Below are positions 12,239-24,651 of a stretch of 64,000 nucleotides of DNA, piece by piece. How positions within the stretch are numbered: the stretch's first letter is position 1; every line of letters begins with the position of its first letter. Below the pieces are notes generated by a model, which did no database searches, was not told where the DNA came from, and was given only the letters and a program-made list of their open reading frames with translations. This stretch comes from Auriscalpium vulgare (lineage: Eukaryota; Basidiomycota; Agaricomycetes; Russulales; Auriscalpiaceae): the NCBI GenBank assembly GCA_019915015.1, contig JAHBBC010000030.1:310001-374000 (forward strand), in the 5' to 3' direction. Both the position numbers and the translations under genes were made by a program.

Positions 12239-14588
12239 TCACATGACGACCTCGCCCACGCCGTAGTACTCGCCGGCATACGCGGCAGCGTACCCGCTGG
12301 GATACTCCTGGGGCTGCTGCGCGGGCGCGGCGGCAAAGTAGTCGAGCGCCTGGTCCATGTGCTCGCTGCGCGATGCGGGCCGCGAGAGCGTGTACCCGGC
12401 GGGGCTCGCGCGCGCGCTCACGCTGCCCCCCGCCGCTGACGCGTACGGGTGGAAGCCGTGGTCCGCGCGGGCGGCCGGCGTCGCGCTGCGGAAGCGGCGG
12501 ATCGGGCCGGGGCCGGCAGCGGCGGCAGGCGACGCGTCCATGGCGAAGAGCGCGGCGTGGTCAAAGACGGACTTGTGCGCGGGCGCTGAGAACGCGCCGG
12601 GGTACGAGGCCGAAGAGGATGCGCCCGGGTACGATGCCGACGGCGCGTGCCCGTAGGCGGGCGACGCGGCGGGGACGGCGGCGGGGTACGACAGCGGGGA
12701 GCTCGACTTTGGCGCGAGCGGCAGCACCCACTGGTCGTGGGGCTGCGGCTGCTCCGACGGCGGCGGGTAGTACGCCTCCTGCTGTTGACGGCGCACATCG
12801 AGGCCCTCCTCCGGCACATCGCCCTCCACTTCGACGACCTGCGGCGCCTGCCCGAGGCCGCGCGCGCTGATGTCGCTCACATACGCCGCAAACTCGCCCT
12901 CCTCGCTCATGCTCTCCTCGCCGTCGTCCGCGTCCCCGCCGCGCGCGTGGATGCGCGCGTGCTGTGCGAGGTTGTCCGAGCGCGAAAAGCGCTTTGCGCA
13001 GCGCGCGCAGGCGAACGGGCGCTCGAGGGTGTGCGTGCGCAGGTGCCGCTTGAGGTGCTCCATGCGCTTGAACAGCCGCCCGCACGAAAACAGCGGGCAC
13101 GTGTACGCGCGCGTCGTGTGCGGCGCGGCGGCGACGGCCGGCGGCGGCGCGGACGGCGCGGGGGACGGCGCGGGGGACATGAGGTACGGCAGGCTCGGCG
13201 GGTCGTACGGGGGGAACGACTGGCTGGGCGCGACGTACGGCGCGGCGCCCATCACGTTGCTGCTGCTGCTGCTGCTGCTGCCCGCATAGCCTCCAAAGGC
13301 GCCTGAGGCTGCCGGGGCAGGCGCGGGCGGGAAGCGCGGCGCCTGCGCCTGCGCGAGGAACGCATCCCCCGCGCTGAGCGAGAGCCCGAGCTTGTGCCCG
13401 ACGCTCGGCGCGACCTGGCGCTCGTCGAGGGACTGGCGGCTGCCCGCGCTGCGCGTCGAGCCCGCGTCCGAGCGCTCCTCGCTTGCGCGGCGTGCCTTGG
13501 GCTGGCGCCGGCGGCGCATCTTGTACGTCGGCGAGCCCTCGAAGATGCTGAACATCGAGAGGAAGGCGGCGTGCGGGCCGGAGCGCTTGGGGGCGGCGTC
13601 GTCGTCGGACGAGGAGGAGGCGTGCGGGGCGGTGGAGGAGGAGGCGGCGGCGTCGTCGTCCGAGTGGGCGTGCTCGTCCTCGGGGGCGGCGGCGGCGGTC
13701 TTGGAGAACTGCTCGTAGAGGGTGCGCTTGGGGTCGTAGGTGAAGGAGCGGGCAGGCTCGCCGGCGATGGTGGTGGTGGGCTCGAGGCCCATTTTTTCAC
13801 GCTTGAGGTCGCGCTCGAGGGCATCGAGGAACAGCCTGTCGTGGGGGACGCTGAACCTGTGCAGGGGGGCGGTGCGATCAGCGCGGTCTCGGGGTGATGG
13901 TGGGGAAACGGCGCACCAGAAAAAGACCTTCTGCTTCTTCTGAGTGCGGATGCACTGATACTTGAAGAGAAGGTCCAAGAACGGGGACTATAGCACGGGA
14001 GATCAGCGGCCGGGTCTGGGATCAGGGCATGGGAGCGCGCCGCACCTTTGGCTCCTCGAGACACGCGTCGACGCCCGGCTTGAGGTTGCGCAGGTCGCTG
14101 AAGACGCCCTCCTCGAACTTTTTCATGTTGCGCACGGGGCGGCCGAAGGCCTCGAAGCGGAAGACGAGCGCGCGGACGATGTCGGTGCCGGTGATGTGGT
14201 AGAGGCCGTTCCAGAGCACGCAGGTGACGTACTCCTGGTTGGGGAGGAGGAAGCGGTTGAGCGCGGGATGTGCGGCGTTGGGGGCGTGCTCGGCGTCTGC
14301 GTCGCCGGACCAGGCGGAGGGGGCGGTGGCGAGGAAGAACTTGAGGCGGTCGAGGTTGGCGAGGCGCTCGCGCTCCTGGAGGGTGAGGGGGCGGGAGAGG
14401 CCGCCGGGTGCGGCGGCGAGGGCAGATGCGGAGGCAGAAAGGAGCTCTGCAGGGACATCGGGCTCGCTGTCGGGGAGGTGGGCTGGTGGGCTGTCGTGTG
14501 CGAAGAGCGCGGACGAGGCGGGTGCTGCTGCGGGGTAGGCGAATGGGGGGAAGTAGTGCATGGAGGTGGAGGCGGAGGAGACGTCCAT
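12239..14588 (-). CDS. STE12: Ste12-type transcription factor with C2H2 zinc fingers
   Basis: Ste12 is the nuclear target of the pheromone/filamentation MAP-kinase cascade. Exons 14046-14588, 13917-13987 and 12239-13856 (minus strand) sum to 744 codons (743 residues plus stop). The STE homeodomain-like region spans roughly residues 50-225 and includes [37 protein letters not shown] and, across intron 2, [20 protein letters not shown]. Two C2H2 fingers follow at about residues 455-510 (CPLFSC...H...H and [17 protein letters not shown]), the arrangement seen in Ste12-alpha-like proteins of filamentous fungi and basidiomycetes and absent from budding yeast. The rest is low-complexity Ala/Pro/Ser sequence. 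Only short introns (58 and 60 nt) are present. The gene-free upstream region is long (3.7 kb). The call rests on both domains and is firm. Confidence 0.93.
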
Positions 14589-17500
14589 TAGAGCGGGGGA
14601 CTAGGGTGCCAGGTTAAGGAGGGACGGGGGGGGGGTGGACTTTGGAGTGTGGGGGGCTGGAGCGACTATAAGGGGAGGCGAGAGATCAGATGGATGGGAG
14701 GGGGAGGCGGCGACGGAGAGTGGCCTGATGGAAGGATGCTGGCGGCGAGGAGAGTGGGGGGGGCGGTGTGGCGACGATGGGGGGCGGGGAGATGGACTGG
14801 GATTACAGCAAGCGCGGCGGGTAGATATAGGGGGGCTGGCCGGACTAAGCGAAGAAGATTAGGGCGCACTGTGTAAAATACAGCGAAAGGGAAAGAGAGG
14901 CAGAGGGAGAGAAGGGACAGAGGAGAGCGCCGACCCGCCCGCCCTAATATGTACCCTCCACCCAGCCACCCACTAGACGCTCGCCGCACACGCGCCTGAC
15001 ACCCCGCCCGCCAGCCCCCCGCCGCAGACAGCGCCTGCGCCTGCACGCCCTGCGCACCCCCGCGGAAGCCGCCCGCTGGCGGTGTGGGGCGCGCGAGGAC
15101 GACGTCGACGGGGGCGGGGTGGACAGCGGGCGCGGGGGACGGATGGGGATAGTCACGCGGGGGGATTGGGCGCCCTGTGCAGGCGCTGTGGGACGGCGGG
15201 AGAACTGGAACGGGGAGGTGCGCGATGCAGTGCGTGCGCCCGCATTCCCGCCGCCGAGTCACGCGCGTTGGCCGCGTCGTCGCTGCATTCCCCAGCGAAC
15301 GCACGGCGCGCCCTGGCCCCCGGCGCTCGCTTATCTGGCCGATCGCGGCCGACGTGCAATCGCCCCCGCAGTCGCGCGGGCACGCGTTGCCACCCCCGCC
15401 GTAAGCTGCGCGCGTTGTGCGCCTGGCGAACTGAATGCTGCTGATGCTCGGCCTGACGCGATCAAGGCGTCCGGGCAGCGTGTCGATCCCGCGTTGCCAC
15501 CGTGCCCGCTCTTTGTCGGTACACGAGATCCCCGATCGATCCCCCGCTCGCGCCATCCCTGCCCCGATCTCCCTCGCGCATGGGCAGCAAGCGGGACCAG
15601 ACGAGTGTACCTTAGCCTAGCCCCGCTGCCAGATCACATCGGCATCGGGCGTGGCGATGCGCGCTTAGCGAGCTTACGCCATCGAGGCGCACGGCCCAGA
15701 GCGCCTTTCTCCCAGCCGCTCGACGGAGGCCCGCCCCGTACCCATCGTGCGCTCTGCATGCCATTCACTTCGACGTGGGCATCTCGGCGCGCTCTGCACG
15801 CTGGACAGAGCGCAGGCCGCACGGGCGTCTCGAGGCTGCACGGTGGCAGACGCGCACAGTGACGCCCTCCCGCCTCCAATCATGGACTGCGCACGCGGCA
15901 GCGCAATCCCGCCGCGGCACGCACGGCGCTCGCGCTCGGAAGGCGCGCGGAAAGCCTCCATCCATGGCTTGAGTGCTCGCTGCGCATCAGTGATTGCATT
16001 ATATGCACGGCCAGCAGGCCCGCGTTTCAGACAATGGACGTAGCGGCGGATGGAATGCACGGCGCGTTTCACAAAATGGAGGTCGTGACGGCGGGGGGCG
16101 GGGGGCGGTGTGCTGTCAGGGCTAAACAGGGCGGCGGTGACATCGAGTGGCCCGCCCGCTGGAGGGTGCACGGTGGGGATCAGCGTGATATGATGGCCCG
16201 CGTGGTCGTGGCCACGCTGTGCAGCGCCGCGGCACACGAGGCGTGGTGCCGAGCCGGCGCGCGAGTCGAAGCAGAAGCGCGCGGTGATGCGGCGCCCGTG
16301 AAAATTCTCTAGGCAGTGGGCACCCTCGGCCACGGCAGCCGGCGCTGGCCTGGCAAGCGCCGCGCGGGCTAGCCCCGGTCACGCGCGGATGACGTGGCAG
16401 TCACGGGCGCGCGAGATTGAGCTGGCGAGATGGCGGCAGCGGTGGCGGTGGCGCGCCCGGAGCGCCACCGTCGTCCCCGATGCTTTGTACGTCCTTCCAC
16501 TGCACACGCCTACCCGGATCAGCGCACCGACGACCGCGGCGGACAAGTCAAAAGGGCCCGGTACGTAGCACTAGCGCATCCTCTGCCCGGCGACGTCTGC
16601 GTATGCGCACAACGCCGACGTCTAGTTGCCGACCCCGCGCGTACACAGTCTGCCTCCGCGACGCCTAGGCGCATGGGGAAGGCGATCGCCCAGCCTCGCG
16701 CCGCGCAACCATCACATGGCGTACATTCCATCTCCCACAGTACGTGGACAGCACACGGTGGCAACACAGCGCGTATAGCTGATGCCATGATCGTCGGCAC
16801 GCGGGGCTCCATGTCCGCGTCCATGCATCGATCGCATGTCCGTAGCCTGCCCTTGCGCTATCAGAAGTCAGTCCTGCCCCCGTCCTTCCATCCTGCCGTC
16901 TCCCTGGCGGCGCCCACTTTCCCTTGGCGGCCCGTCTGATGCCGCTGCCGTGTCCACGCGACCACCACACCTTGCCCTCTCCACCAGCAATTTATTTACC
17001 TGCCGCACCCACGGCAGAAGCACTCCTGAAAAAAGGCCCAGCCGCATCCCATCACTGCCGTCACCACGACGCCCACGGTCGACTCGCCACGCCCACGGTC
17101 GACAAAACCCACGGTAATCCCATCATGCGACGAGCCAGACCCTACGCTCAGCACGCGGGCTCGCCGAATCGGAGGCCCGCACTGCACGCCGTTGGTCACC
17201 ACAGTATGCGCTTACACACCGTGTACGCGGTGATCGCGACCGTAGCTGTAAATCTATCTCCGCGTGCAAGCCATTCATTCAATGCACGCTGATTCAGCGA
17301 TCGAGCGAGAGGCAGCCCGCACCCCGGCGGCGGGTGCGCGATCGACGCGCCCGCGGCCCTGACGGACGTGGTAAGTACCATAATGGCGCGAGCCGGGGTC
17401 CGTGCGCACGCCGAGCACAGGCTGCGCGGCGGACATCACAGTACCTACTCGCATCACGCTGCTGACGGTTCGACCTGCGCGCATAATAAGAGCAAGGCAC

Positions 17501-18282
17501 GACAAATAGACTCCCTCGGCGCGCGCGGCTGCCGATGCAGCGGGTTTCGCGGCCGGCGCATCACAGCGCCCGCTTCCTCTTCTCCAGAAGCTCTCCGCAT
17601 AAAAAATTTAGGACATTGCCTGCACGCTCTCACCTTCGCCGATGTACGCCTGGCAGAGAGGTAGGGCTGCGAAGATTTATTCATGATGGCCCACCTGTAC
17701 TATGCAGGGCAGCTGTGTCGACAAACTTATCCTGTCGTTCGCGCCAGTGCGGTGGATCCTGTATCCACTGGGCCTGACGCCGCCCATCTCGTCATGCAGA
17801 CGGGTCGGCCAATTGTTTGATGCGCTATCGAGGGGCGCAGAAGGGTGGACGCACGGCCGATGCCGCATGCGATGCACCTCGGCTGCGATGTCTCCGTATG
17901 TCTAAACCCACATGCATACGCGTGCGTCTGTTGCCTTGGATCCTTGTTGGATCCTTGCAGCCTGTACAGTCTTCTGTGTTTCACCTTTTATCGCATATGG
18001 CTGGGGAGATGCATGACGCCGCAAGGATCGCCAGCCCCATTGTCGACATGGCGCGGACGTGCTGACCCGCCGTTCAAGTGGAGATTAAGCGGGCGGACAG
18101 TAGATCGCGCGCGCAGTGAGCTAAACGTGCCCCGGAGGGTCTGCGCCAGCGACGATAGCCTGGATAAGCCTGGATACCGCGAATAATTCGAAGTCCATAG
18201 AGACAGACTAGCTAGAGACAGATCAGCACCCGCGCACCGTATTACTCTCCACAACGCGCCCGGGCCGCGTAAGGACACGGGA
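14589..18282. other. 3.7 kb GC-rich stretch upstream of STE12, no supported gene
   Basis: Long open frames exist on both strands (for example 14666-15556 minus and 15119-15862 plus), but they overlap each other and are rich in Arg, Ala and Pro, as expected from random GC-rich DNA with few stops. None shows a domain or a consistent exon pattern. 14589-14870 has many G-runs on the plus strand, meaning C-runs on the STE12 sense strand. Near 17070-17115 an octamer-plus motif, cccacggtcgac, occurs twice within about 30 bp. The stretch probably holds the STE12 promoter and leader. A non-coding RNA cannot be excluded. Confidence 0.4.
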
Positions 18283-18875
18283 TCATGCCACGCCCTGCAC
18301 CGCAATCCCCGCCGTCGGCGTCGGCACCGCAATCTCCACGCCGTTCCCCGGCGTCGACGTGCTCGCAGGCCCGCCGCCCGCCACGCCCTGCCCCGCCGTC
18401 GTCGACGCCCCATCCGCGCCCTGGCCCTCGCTCGCCCCGCTGCTGCTGCCGCTGTGGTGGTGCCGCGTGCCGCCCACCGCGCCGCCGACGGCCGCGCCGA
18501 TCACGACGAGCGCGGCGGCCGCGAGCCCGAGCAGCCCGTAGCGCGTGCGGTACCACGGCGTCTTCGCCTTCGTGTGCGTGTGCGCGCCGGCGTCGACGCC
18601 GTGGATGCGGTCTTGTGAGTGCGAGGAGGGGAGGAGCGGCTTGGCGGCGCCGGGCGGGGGCGACGCGGGGCGCTGCTGGCCCTTCTCCAGCAGGTCGACG
18701 TTGTAGCCCTCCTGTTACGAAGCAGTCAGCGTGTGGCGGGGAAGACGAGCGGGGGTGGCGATGGGTGTAGTGGGCTGCGGCGCACCTGTTTCTCGGCGCG
18801 CGTCGGGTCGGGGACAGAGGCCAGCAGGCTCTGGTCGTAGCTCCCGCTCACGGGTCCGTTGTCGTGGTGGGACAT
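18283..18875 (-). CDS. Small single-pass membrane protein, unknown function
   Basis: Two exons, 18786-18875 and 18283-18711 on the minus strand, sum to 173 codons (172 residues plus stop). The start is the ATG ending at 18875 (MSHHDNGPVSGSYDQSLLAS). A hydrophilic N-terminal half (about 85 residues) is followed by one membrane helix, GLLGLAAAALVVIGAAVGG, and a Gly/Ser/Thr-rich tail with no further domain. There is no cleavable signal peptide, so a type II or tail-like topology is likely. I do not recognise a named family. Similar short single-pass proteins are common next to other genes in Agaricomycete genomes. The intron (74 nt) has good GTGCGC and CAG ends, which supports the model. Confidence 0.65.
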
Positions 18876-19658
18876 AGCGTGTGTCGTCTGCAAGGGCCCT
18901 GGGCGTGGATGGGAGGGCGAGGCGGGGCGTGAGGCTCGGCTGAAGGAGGGCGCCGACGCTGGACAGCCTCCAGCGCTGAGCGCTGAGCTATAATCGTCGA
19001 GGCGCGCACTACTCATGGGATTGGTTTCGGGCGCTAGATGCTTGTCGTAAATACATCAGAGCAGCCGCTTCCGATTCCGCTGCCTGTTAGAGTTTTGCGG
19101 GCGCGGGACGTTTCCGAGGTGGTCGTGGTAGAGCATGAAGGAGGTGAACTGTTGGCCGGCGCGATGACGGCGCCGAAATGGGCTCTCCGTGCAGACCGCT
19201 AGCAACCTGCAGGCCTCACCTGCTACGACTATCATTTGTCAAAGTCAGCTACTGAGACTATTTGCAGCGATGTCTTCGACTTGCTGTGGCGCAGTGTCAG
19301 GGCTGCTGGCGGGAGTCGGTGCTGTATAACTCTGCGTCTCGACTCCAGGCAACTCGATGCCAGTGTGCACGTGTGTGCGTTTCCATTTTTCTCCCTTTCC
19401 TCAACCTCTCAGAACAGTTTCCAACCACCAGATATGCCTGCTATGCGGACTACTAGCAGGGCTGCCCGCGTCGGCACCTGTCTCAGTGACTCTTGCGCAG
19501 TCGACTGGCAGACCAAATGCCAACCATGGACACTACACTCGCTCGCTGGGTCTGCACCCTCCACCAACCGACCTACCTGGCGTGGGCCCATCTGCTCTGA
19601 CCCTCTTCTGCGTTGTTTTCCTTGATTTCGTATCCATATCTGTCTTTTTTTCGCCGCT
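18876..19658. other. Intergenic stretch between divergent genes
   Basis: About 780 bp separate the small membrane-protein gene from the next plus-strand gene. The plus strand becomes pyrimidine-rich just before the 19659 start (cttttctt-like tracts near 19610-19650), which is common around fungal transcription starts. No gene is seen. Confidence 0.35.
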
Positions 19659-20443
19659 ATGAGGCCCGTTCCCGTGCCCAGCTCCCCGACATTCGGCGAG
19701 CGCGCATCGCACATCCTCCGCCACATGAAGTCTCTCGCGCACCTCAGCCCGCGCAAAGGTGCGTACCATCCTGTCCCCTACTCCGCACAACGCTAATTCA
19801 TGCAAATACACCAGGTGCGCGCCCGCGCCCGCGCTCCCTCCACCACCAGCCCTCCTGCCCGTCCCCCCTCCGCCCTGCTCTCCCGAGCAGCGTCTCCGCG
19901 CACTCCCACCTCAGCGCACGCGCCCCGTCCGCGGGACTGCGCCTGCGGTCGCCTCCGCCCGCCGCAGAGTGCCCGAACCTCTCCTCGCCGCCGCCCCCGT
20001 CCACCTCCGCCGCCGCCGTGCCCTGGATCTACGTCACCGCCTCCCCAGACCCCACGCACCCCCTGCAGCCCATCGCCCGCCGCGAGCGTGTCCAGCCGTT
20101 CCGCGGCGTCGACGTGCCCGCCGGCGACTGGCTCGCGCACGCGCGCACGGAGAGGTTCACTGACGCGCCGGATGCTGGCGCCCGGCAGGAGTTTCTGGTC
20201 GACGAACCCCCTTGCGCGTACTCTAGTGTGGCGGACCGCCTGCGCGATTTCAAGTTGCTGGCGGAGGATCTCAAGACGACTTTCCCGTGGGGTGATGGGG
20301 AGTCTGTGGACGCGGACGGGGCTGAGGAGGAGGGGCTCCTCGTGGAGCTAGAGGAGGTCGCGCAGCAGGTGCGGGTCCTGACCGCGGCGACTCGACTCTT
20401 TCATCCGGACGTCTGCTTGCCGGTGTCTGACGCTCCTGGCTGA
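19659..20443 (+). CDS. Unknown protein, 242 residues
   Basis: Exons 19659-19758 and 19815-20443 sum to 243 codons, and the 56-nt intron has clean ends (gtgcgt...accag). The N-terminal half is Pro/Ser/Arg-rich and likely disordered. The C-terminal half looks folded: SAAAVPWIYVTASPDPTHPL, then a charged helical segment VADRLRDFKLLAEDLKTTF, then a run of acidic residues and LLVELEEVAQQVRVLTAAT. There is no signal peptide or membrane helix, and I recognise no domain. It lies 201 bp upstream of a kinase-like gene on the same strand, but nothing links the two functionally. The start was chosen because the frame is closed just upstream and the residues after it read continuously into the intron. Confidence 0.6.
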
Positions 20444-20644
20444 GCCGAAGTGTGCATCTTTGTTCTGTCTGCGTTCCGAAATCTTGACCACATATACACT
20501 ACACGATTCTCTGCCGCACACCAGTCTCATGATCACTCTGCAACCGGGCGCATGTAGCTGTCTGAGACACCGGGGCAAAGAAGGGCCATCTCTCTGATAT
20601 ACCCTCTGCAGCTCCTGTGGAACGAGACGACACTACTCTTCGCC

Positions 20645-21534
20645 ATGAACGACGACCGCGCAAGGACGCCCACACCCGCAGCAAGCCCGTCTGGTGAGGC
20701 TCTCGACCCCATGTACCCCGAGCCTGAAGACTGCATCTTGGTGCGTACCCGCCCGTACACATCCCAACGGCCGACCCCTAACCCATTCAGCTCTCCTTTT
20801 CCCCTCCGACCGCTCCCACGCCGGACTTCATGCACCTCACCTGCGCGTATCCCGGCGCGTGCTCCCTGCCCGCGCCCGCCCGCCGCGTGTTCCTCGCGCG
20901 CATGGTGACGCGCGGGGCGTCCGGCACGCTGTGGGATGCGGGTGCGCTCGCGGTGAAGGTGCGCGAGGGCACCGCGCGCGAGGGGGGCACGCTCTGTGCC
21001 GAGGCCGCGGCGTACGGCGCGCTGGAGGAGCAGTACGTGTGGGGCTCGCTCGTCGCACCGCTGGCGCCGCGGTTCTTCGGGCTGTATGTCGGCGCGGACG
21101 TCGAGGCGCTCGTGCTGGAGAGCTTCGGGCGGCAGCTGCACATGTGGAGCGATCTGGAGCCGGACGAATTGTGCGTGTTGTGTGGTGCCGGATGGAGGCG
21201 GGCTAATTGGGCGCGTGTGTAGCAATGATGTTCTGGACGTGGTGCTCCTGCTGCACAGCGTCGGAATAGAGCACGGCGACGTCCACCCGCGCAACGTCCT
21301 GCGCTCGCTGAACGGCGGCTTTCGCCTCTGGAACTTCGCCAAGAGCAAATCGCATGAGTGCCCTGCGTATACCCCCGCGGTGCGTTGGCGCACCTGGTGT
21401 GGGAGTGGCTGGAACTGACGTCGTGACAGGGTGTGGCGGTGAGACGGTGCCCTGAACTGAACAAGTTGTGGAAGGCACTGTCGACAGCTTTTGACCTGAA
21501 GCTGGCGATGTATTATCAGCCCTGTGTAGGCTAG
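20645..21534 (+). CDS. Reduced protein-kinase-like protein
   Basis: Exons 20645-20740, 20791-21170, 21223-21379 and 21430-21534 sum to 246 codons (245 residues plus stop). The order of motifs is kinase-like: ALAVKVREG (candidate VAIK lysine), then helix AAAYGALEEQYVWG, then LVLESFGRQL (hinge region), then GIEHGDVHPRNVL, a catalytic loop with His-Gly-Asp and Asn. The expected DFG position reads WNFAK, so the metal-binding Asp is replaced by Asn. At 245 residues it lacks most of the usual C-lobe and has no glycine loop that I can see. Small kinase-like proteins of this kind are common in basidiomycetes. It may be a pseudokinase, or a phosphotransferase using another acidic residue. Phases at all three introns agree. 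Confidence 0.65.
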
Positions 21535-22009
21535 TGTTTGTGTTCTCTACTGCATCAATCTCCCCGTCCTATCTTTCTGCTGTGGTTTGCTCCTGGAAAA
21601 TGACGCCAAGGGTCAACTATTCAAATATATTGAGTACATGCTGTTGGGCAGCCGAAAAGACGGTGCCCTCGGGCGTCATCATTATGTAAAATCTCGTCAA
21701 TGAGATTGTCTTCTTTGTCCCGGGGCCAGTTCGAAGGGAGCAAAGAAGAGCTGTCAGGCGTCCCTCCGATTGTACCCTCGATAGTGCAATTGTTGCCGGC
21801 GATCGATGTGCCTCAGAGCACTGCTACCCACAGAGGCGCCGCAGAGGAAGTCATAGAGCGGTGAAAATCATTCCGGAAGCTTTCAGAGTTGCTCATCGGC
21901 GACAGGTATTTGATAGTCCATTCACTCATCCATACAACTACATGTCTAGCATCCACTCCTACAGTAACATAGATCACACCAGTCGTTCGACACAAACGAA
22001 TTGTCCGGT
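21535..22009. other. Intergenic stretch between convergent genes
   Basis: Facing 3' ends of the kinase-like gene and the PLD-like gene. No supported gene, repeat or RNA. Confidence 0.35.
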
Positions 22010-24651
22010 TTAGAATCCCCCCGTCCCACGCACCCTCGCCACAGCGCCGGTCAGACCCTTCAGCCGACCAAGCATACCCGCCGTCGCGACGCCACTCGCC
22101 TGCACAACCTCGCCGTCCGGCCGTCCGCCCTCGCGCCACACGCCGTCCGTGTCGCTCACGCGCCCGTACTGCAGCGTGTTCTGATTCGCATTGATGCCGT
22201 GCAGCCACTCAGCCACGAGTGCGGGCGAGTCGACAAGAACGTTGATCTCTTGCGAATGAAACCACGATTGCGTATCTGCCAAATGCTGAGACATGGTGGA
22301 AGAAGCGATGAAGGTCAATTTACCCTGGTTTCCGTTCCCCAATATGGCGATTTGGTCATCCACGCACATGAATTTGACTGCGAAGGTCAGATAGAGCGAC
22401 AAGATGCGAGCTAAAGGACCCACCATGACAGTTGCGCTTCTTCGCTGCCGCGCTGATAGGACGTTTCTGGTCCTTGCTAGTGTACCAAAACACCTTGAGG
22501 TTTTTCTGGTGGCCCTTACCCTCTTCGTTGAGCATCTTGTACATCTTATTCACAACCTCCTCGTTCGTACCACCCTGGAAGGGTATCATCTCTCCTTGGT
22601 CATTGAACCCTACAAAATCCATTAGCAGAGGGGAGAGCGTAAAAACGAGGAAGGATACCGAGATCGAGGTACAGAGTAACTTCAACGCCGCGCCGACATG
22701 CATCGAGTGTAGCGGGGACAACCGGGGAAGCGTTGAATGTCGGCGTTTGTCTATATGTCACGAGTTCATTATCTGCATTCGATGGGTAGCGAGCGAGCGC
22801 AACTTACACGAATACACTCTTCTGCGCATACTTCAACGCACTCAACCACGCCACATTCTGGGGAACCTTCATAACATCTTCGTGGCCTGGCGCTATTGAT
22901 CTCGTAGCATCAGTGTACGACGCCCACGCCACACAGAGGGTGCTCCATACTGCCTGTAGGATTGCGGTTCACCATCGCAATCGGGCACGGCGCGTGCGGC
23001 TCGTGCAGGATGTGGGGGCGGAAATCGCTCAGGACACTGCCGTCTCCATCCTCGACCGTCGCGGCGAGGTCGTTCTTCCCAATATTTAGGCGCCGCGCAA
23101 TTTCCGCTGCGCCGTTGTCTCCTTCCGTGATGCGATGGTCCTCCGTCTTGGCCGCGTCGGCGAGATCGGCATCGGCGATGCGCGTGTGGTCGTCCAGCGC
23201 GAGCGGATTCGAGCCCGCTACGCTGCCGTTGGGGTAAAGCTGAGGACCATTTGTCTGCTGCTGAGATGGCGCGTTGCCACTATCTGCTGTGCCATTTTGC
23301 TGAGACTGCGCAACGGTGTTGTTAGACTCGCCAGACTGGCTTTGGTGAGGGACCATCATATTGGGGTGATCGGCGATCAGCTGGCTCCTGCGCTGGTCCG
23401 CCGCACTCGAGTCCATGCTTTCGCGTCGCTCTGGGTTGGCCCCTTGGGTTTGATGCTCTGCATCCGTTTGTCCCGCCCGGCCGCCAGGTTCCTGAGCCTC
23501 GTTGACGGCGTGTTGGTCGTGTAAAAATCCGCGGGTATGCTTGCTCGCCTCTTCCGCATCGATATCTGCATGCGATGTCACAAAGAATACAGCCTGTGTA
23601 GTAATCACTAGACTGACATTTCAAATAGTTGTTTTCGTCCTTGAAGTGGAATGAATCCCCATATGTCGGCGGCTTGGAAAGGAGAGGAAGCGGAGGGTTC
23701 AGAGCGTTCGACCACGAGAGCAGAGCCATATCGTAGAAGCTCTCGACAATCGGACCCTCCAGATGCACCATCATCTCCACGTTGGGCCTGTCCTGTATAT
23801 TGTTACTATTGAGACATGCTACCTTGCGGTCCACGACCATATACTTCGCATGAAACGTGCCCAGTGCCGGACGGTGGTAATTCACGACTTCCAGCTGCAC
23901 GCCTGGAATTTCGTGCTCCTCCGGCAATCCGACCTTCGACCAGCCAGCAGGCGGGACGACAACATGATTCTTGACGACCTGCTTGAGGTTCCCGCGGTCA
24001 TACATGAGCTTCACGACGACGCGCCGCCCGTCGCCGCGCGTACCTACGCGCTTGGAGAGCTCGCGGATCGAGTCGGCGACGATGGAAGCAGAGTGAGAGG
24101 GCTCCCAGTAGTTCGTTGCAAGGAAGACCTCATGCTCGGCACGCACAATGAGGTCGGCGTAGTGCCTCATGATGTCAGGGATGACAGAGACGATGGAGAG
24201 TGGGATGACGCCGGACGAGGCGAGGAGGGATGGCGACACGAGGCCCGCAAGCGGGTCGCTGTCCAGCGTTGTGAGAACATCGTTGTATATCTGAAGGCCC
24301 GGTAAGCGTTGATTCGCGGACGCTAATTGAGCTGAACACCAAGCAGTATCGCTCCACACAACGCGGATGCCGCCGATGATGATGGTAATTAACGACACAT
24401 TCAGATCTACAACGCACCTTCAAGAACAACTCGCTTGGCTTGGACGGAAACTTGCCGCATCGCTCAGCCTTCTGCAAGTCATCGGCATGGTGGTCATCCT
24501 TGGTCGCAGTTGTGTGCTCCTTGACGGCCGCGCCGCCTTTCCCAAACAGCTCCTTGACGATCTTTGACACGGGCTGGTTAGGCTGCTTCGCGAGGGCCGC
24601 AGTCACCGTTTCGGAGGACGCGCAGAGTTGTAAGACGTGGTCGGAGGGCAT
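22010..24651 (-). CDS. Phospholipase D-family protein with two HKD motifs
   Basis: A two-domain PLD-superfamily enzyme, expected to form a phospho-histidine intermediate on a phosphodiester (lipid or nucleic acid). Eight exons on the minus strand (24418-24651, 23618-24290, 22951-23565, 22808-22892, 22659-22750, 22424-22609, 22324-22377, 22010-22275) sum to 735 codons. The first HKD reads HAKYMVVDRKVACLNSNN, around residue 223. The second, HVKFMCVDDQIAILGNGN, is assembled across introns near residue 628. Both keep His, Lys and Asp. Conserved blocks precede the first HKD (DPLAGLVSPSLL, HEVFLATNYWEP). A hydrophilic Gln/Asp/Asn-rich linker of about 150 residues separates the halves. There is no signal peptide. 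The start is the first ATG in frame (ending at 24651), because the frame upstream has none. The substrate is not predictable. The family call is firm. Confidence 0.88.

Noticed and set aside
12647..13897. Plus-strand frames opposite STE12
   Set aside because: Shadows of the STE12 reading frame in high-GC DNA.
14666..16333. Long overlapping open frames on both strands (up to about 296 codons)
   Set aside because: They overlap each other, are dominated by Arg/Ala/Pro/Gly, and have no domain, start context or splice pattern. In DNA this GC-rich, stops are rare by chance.
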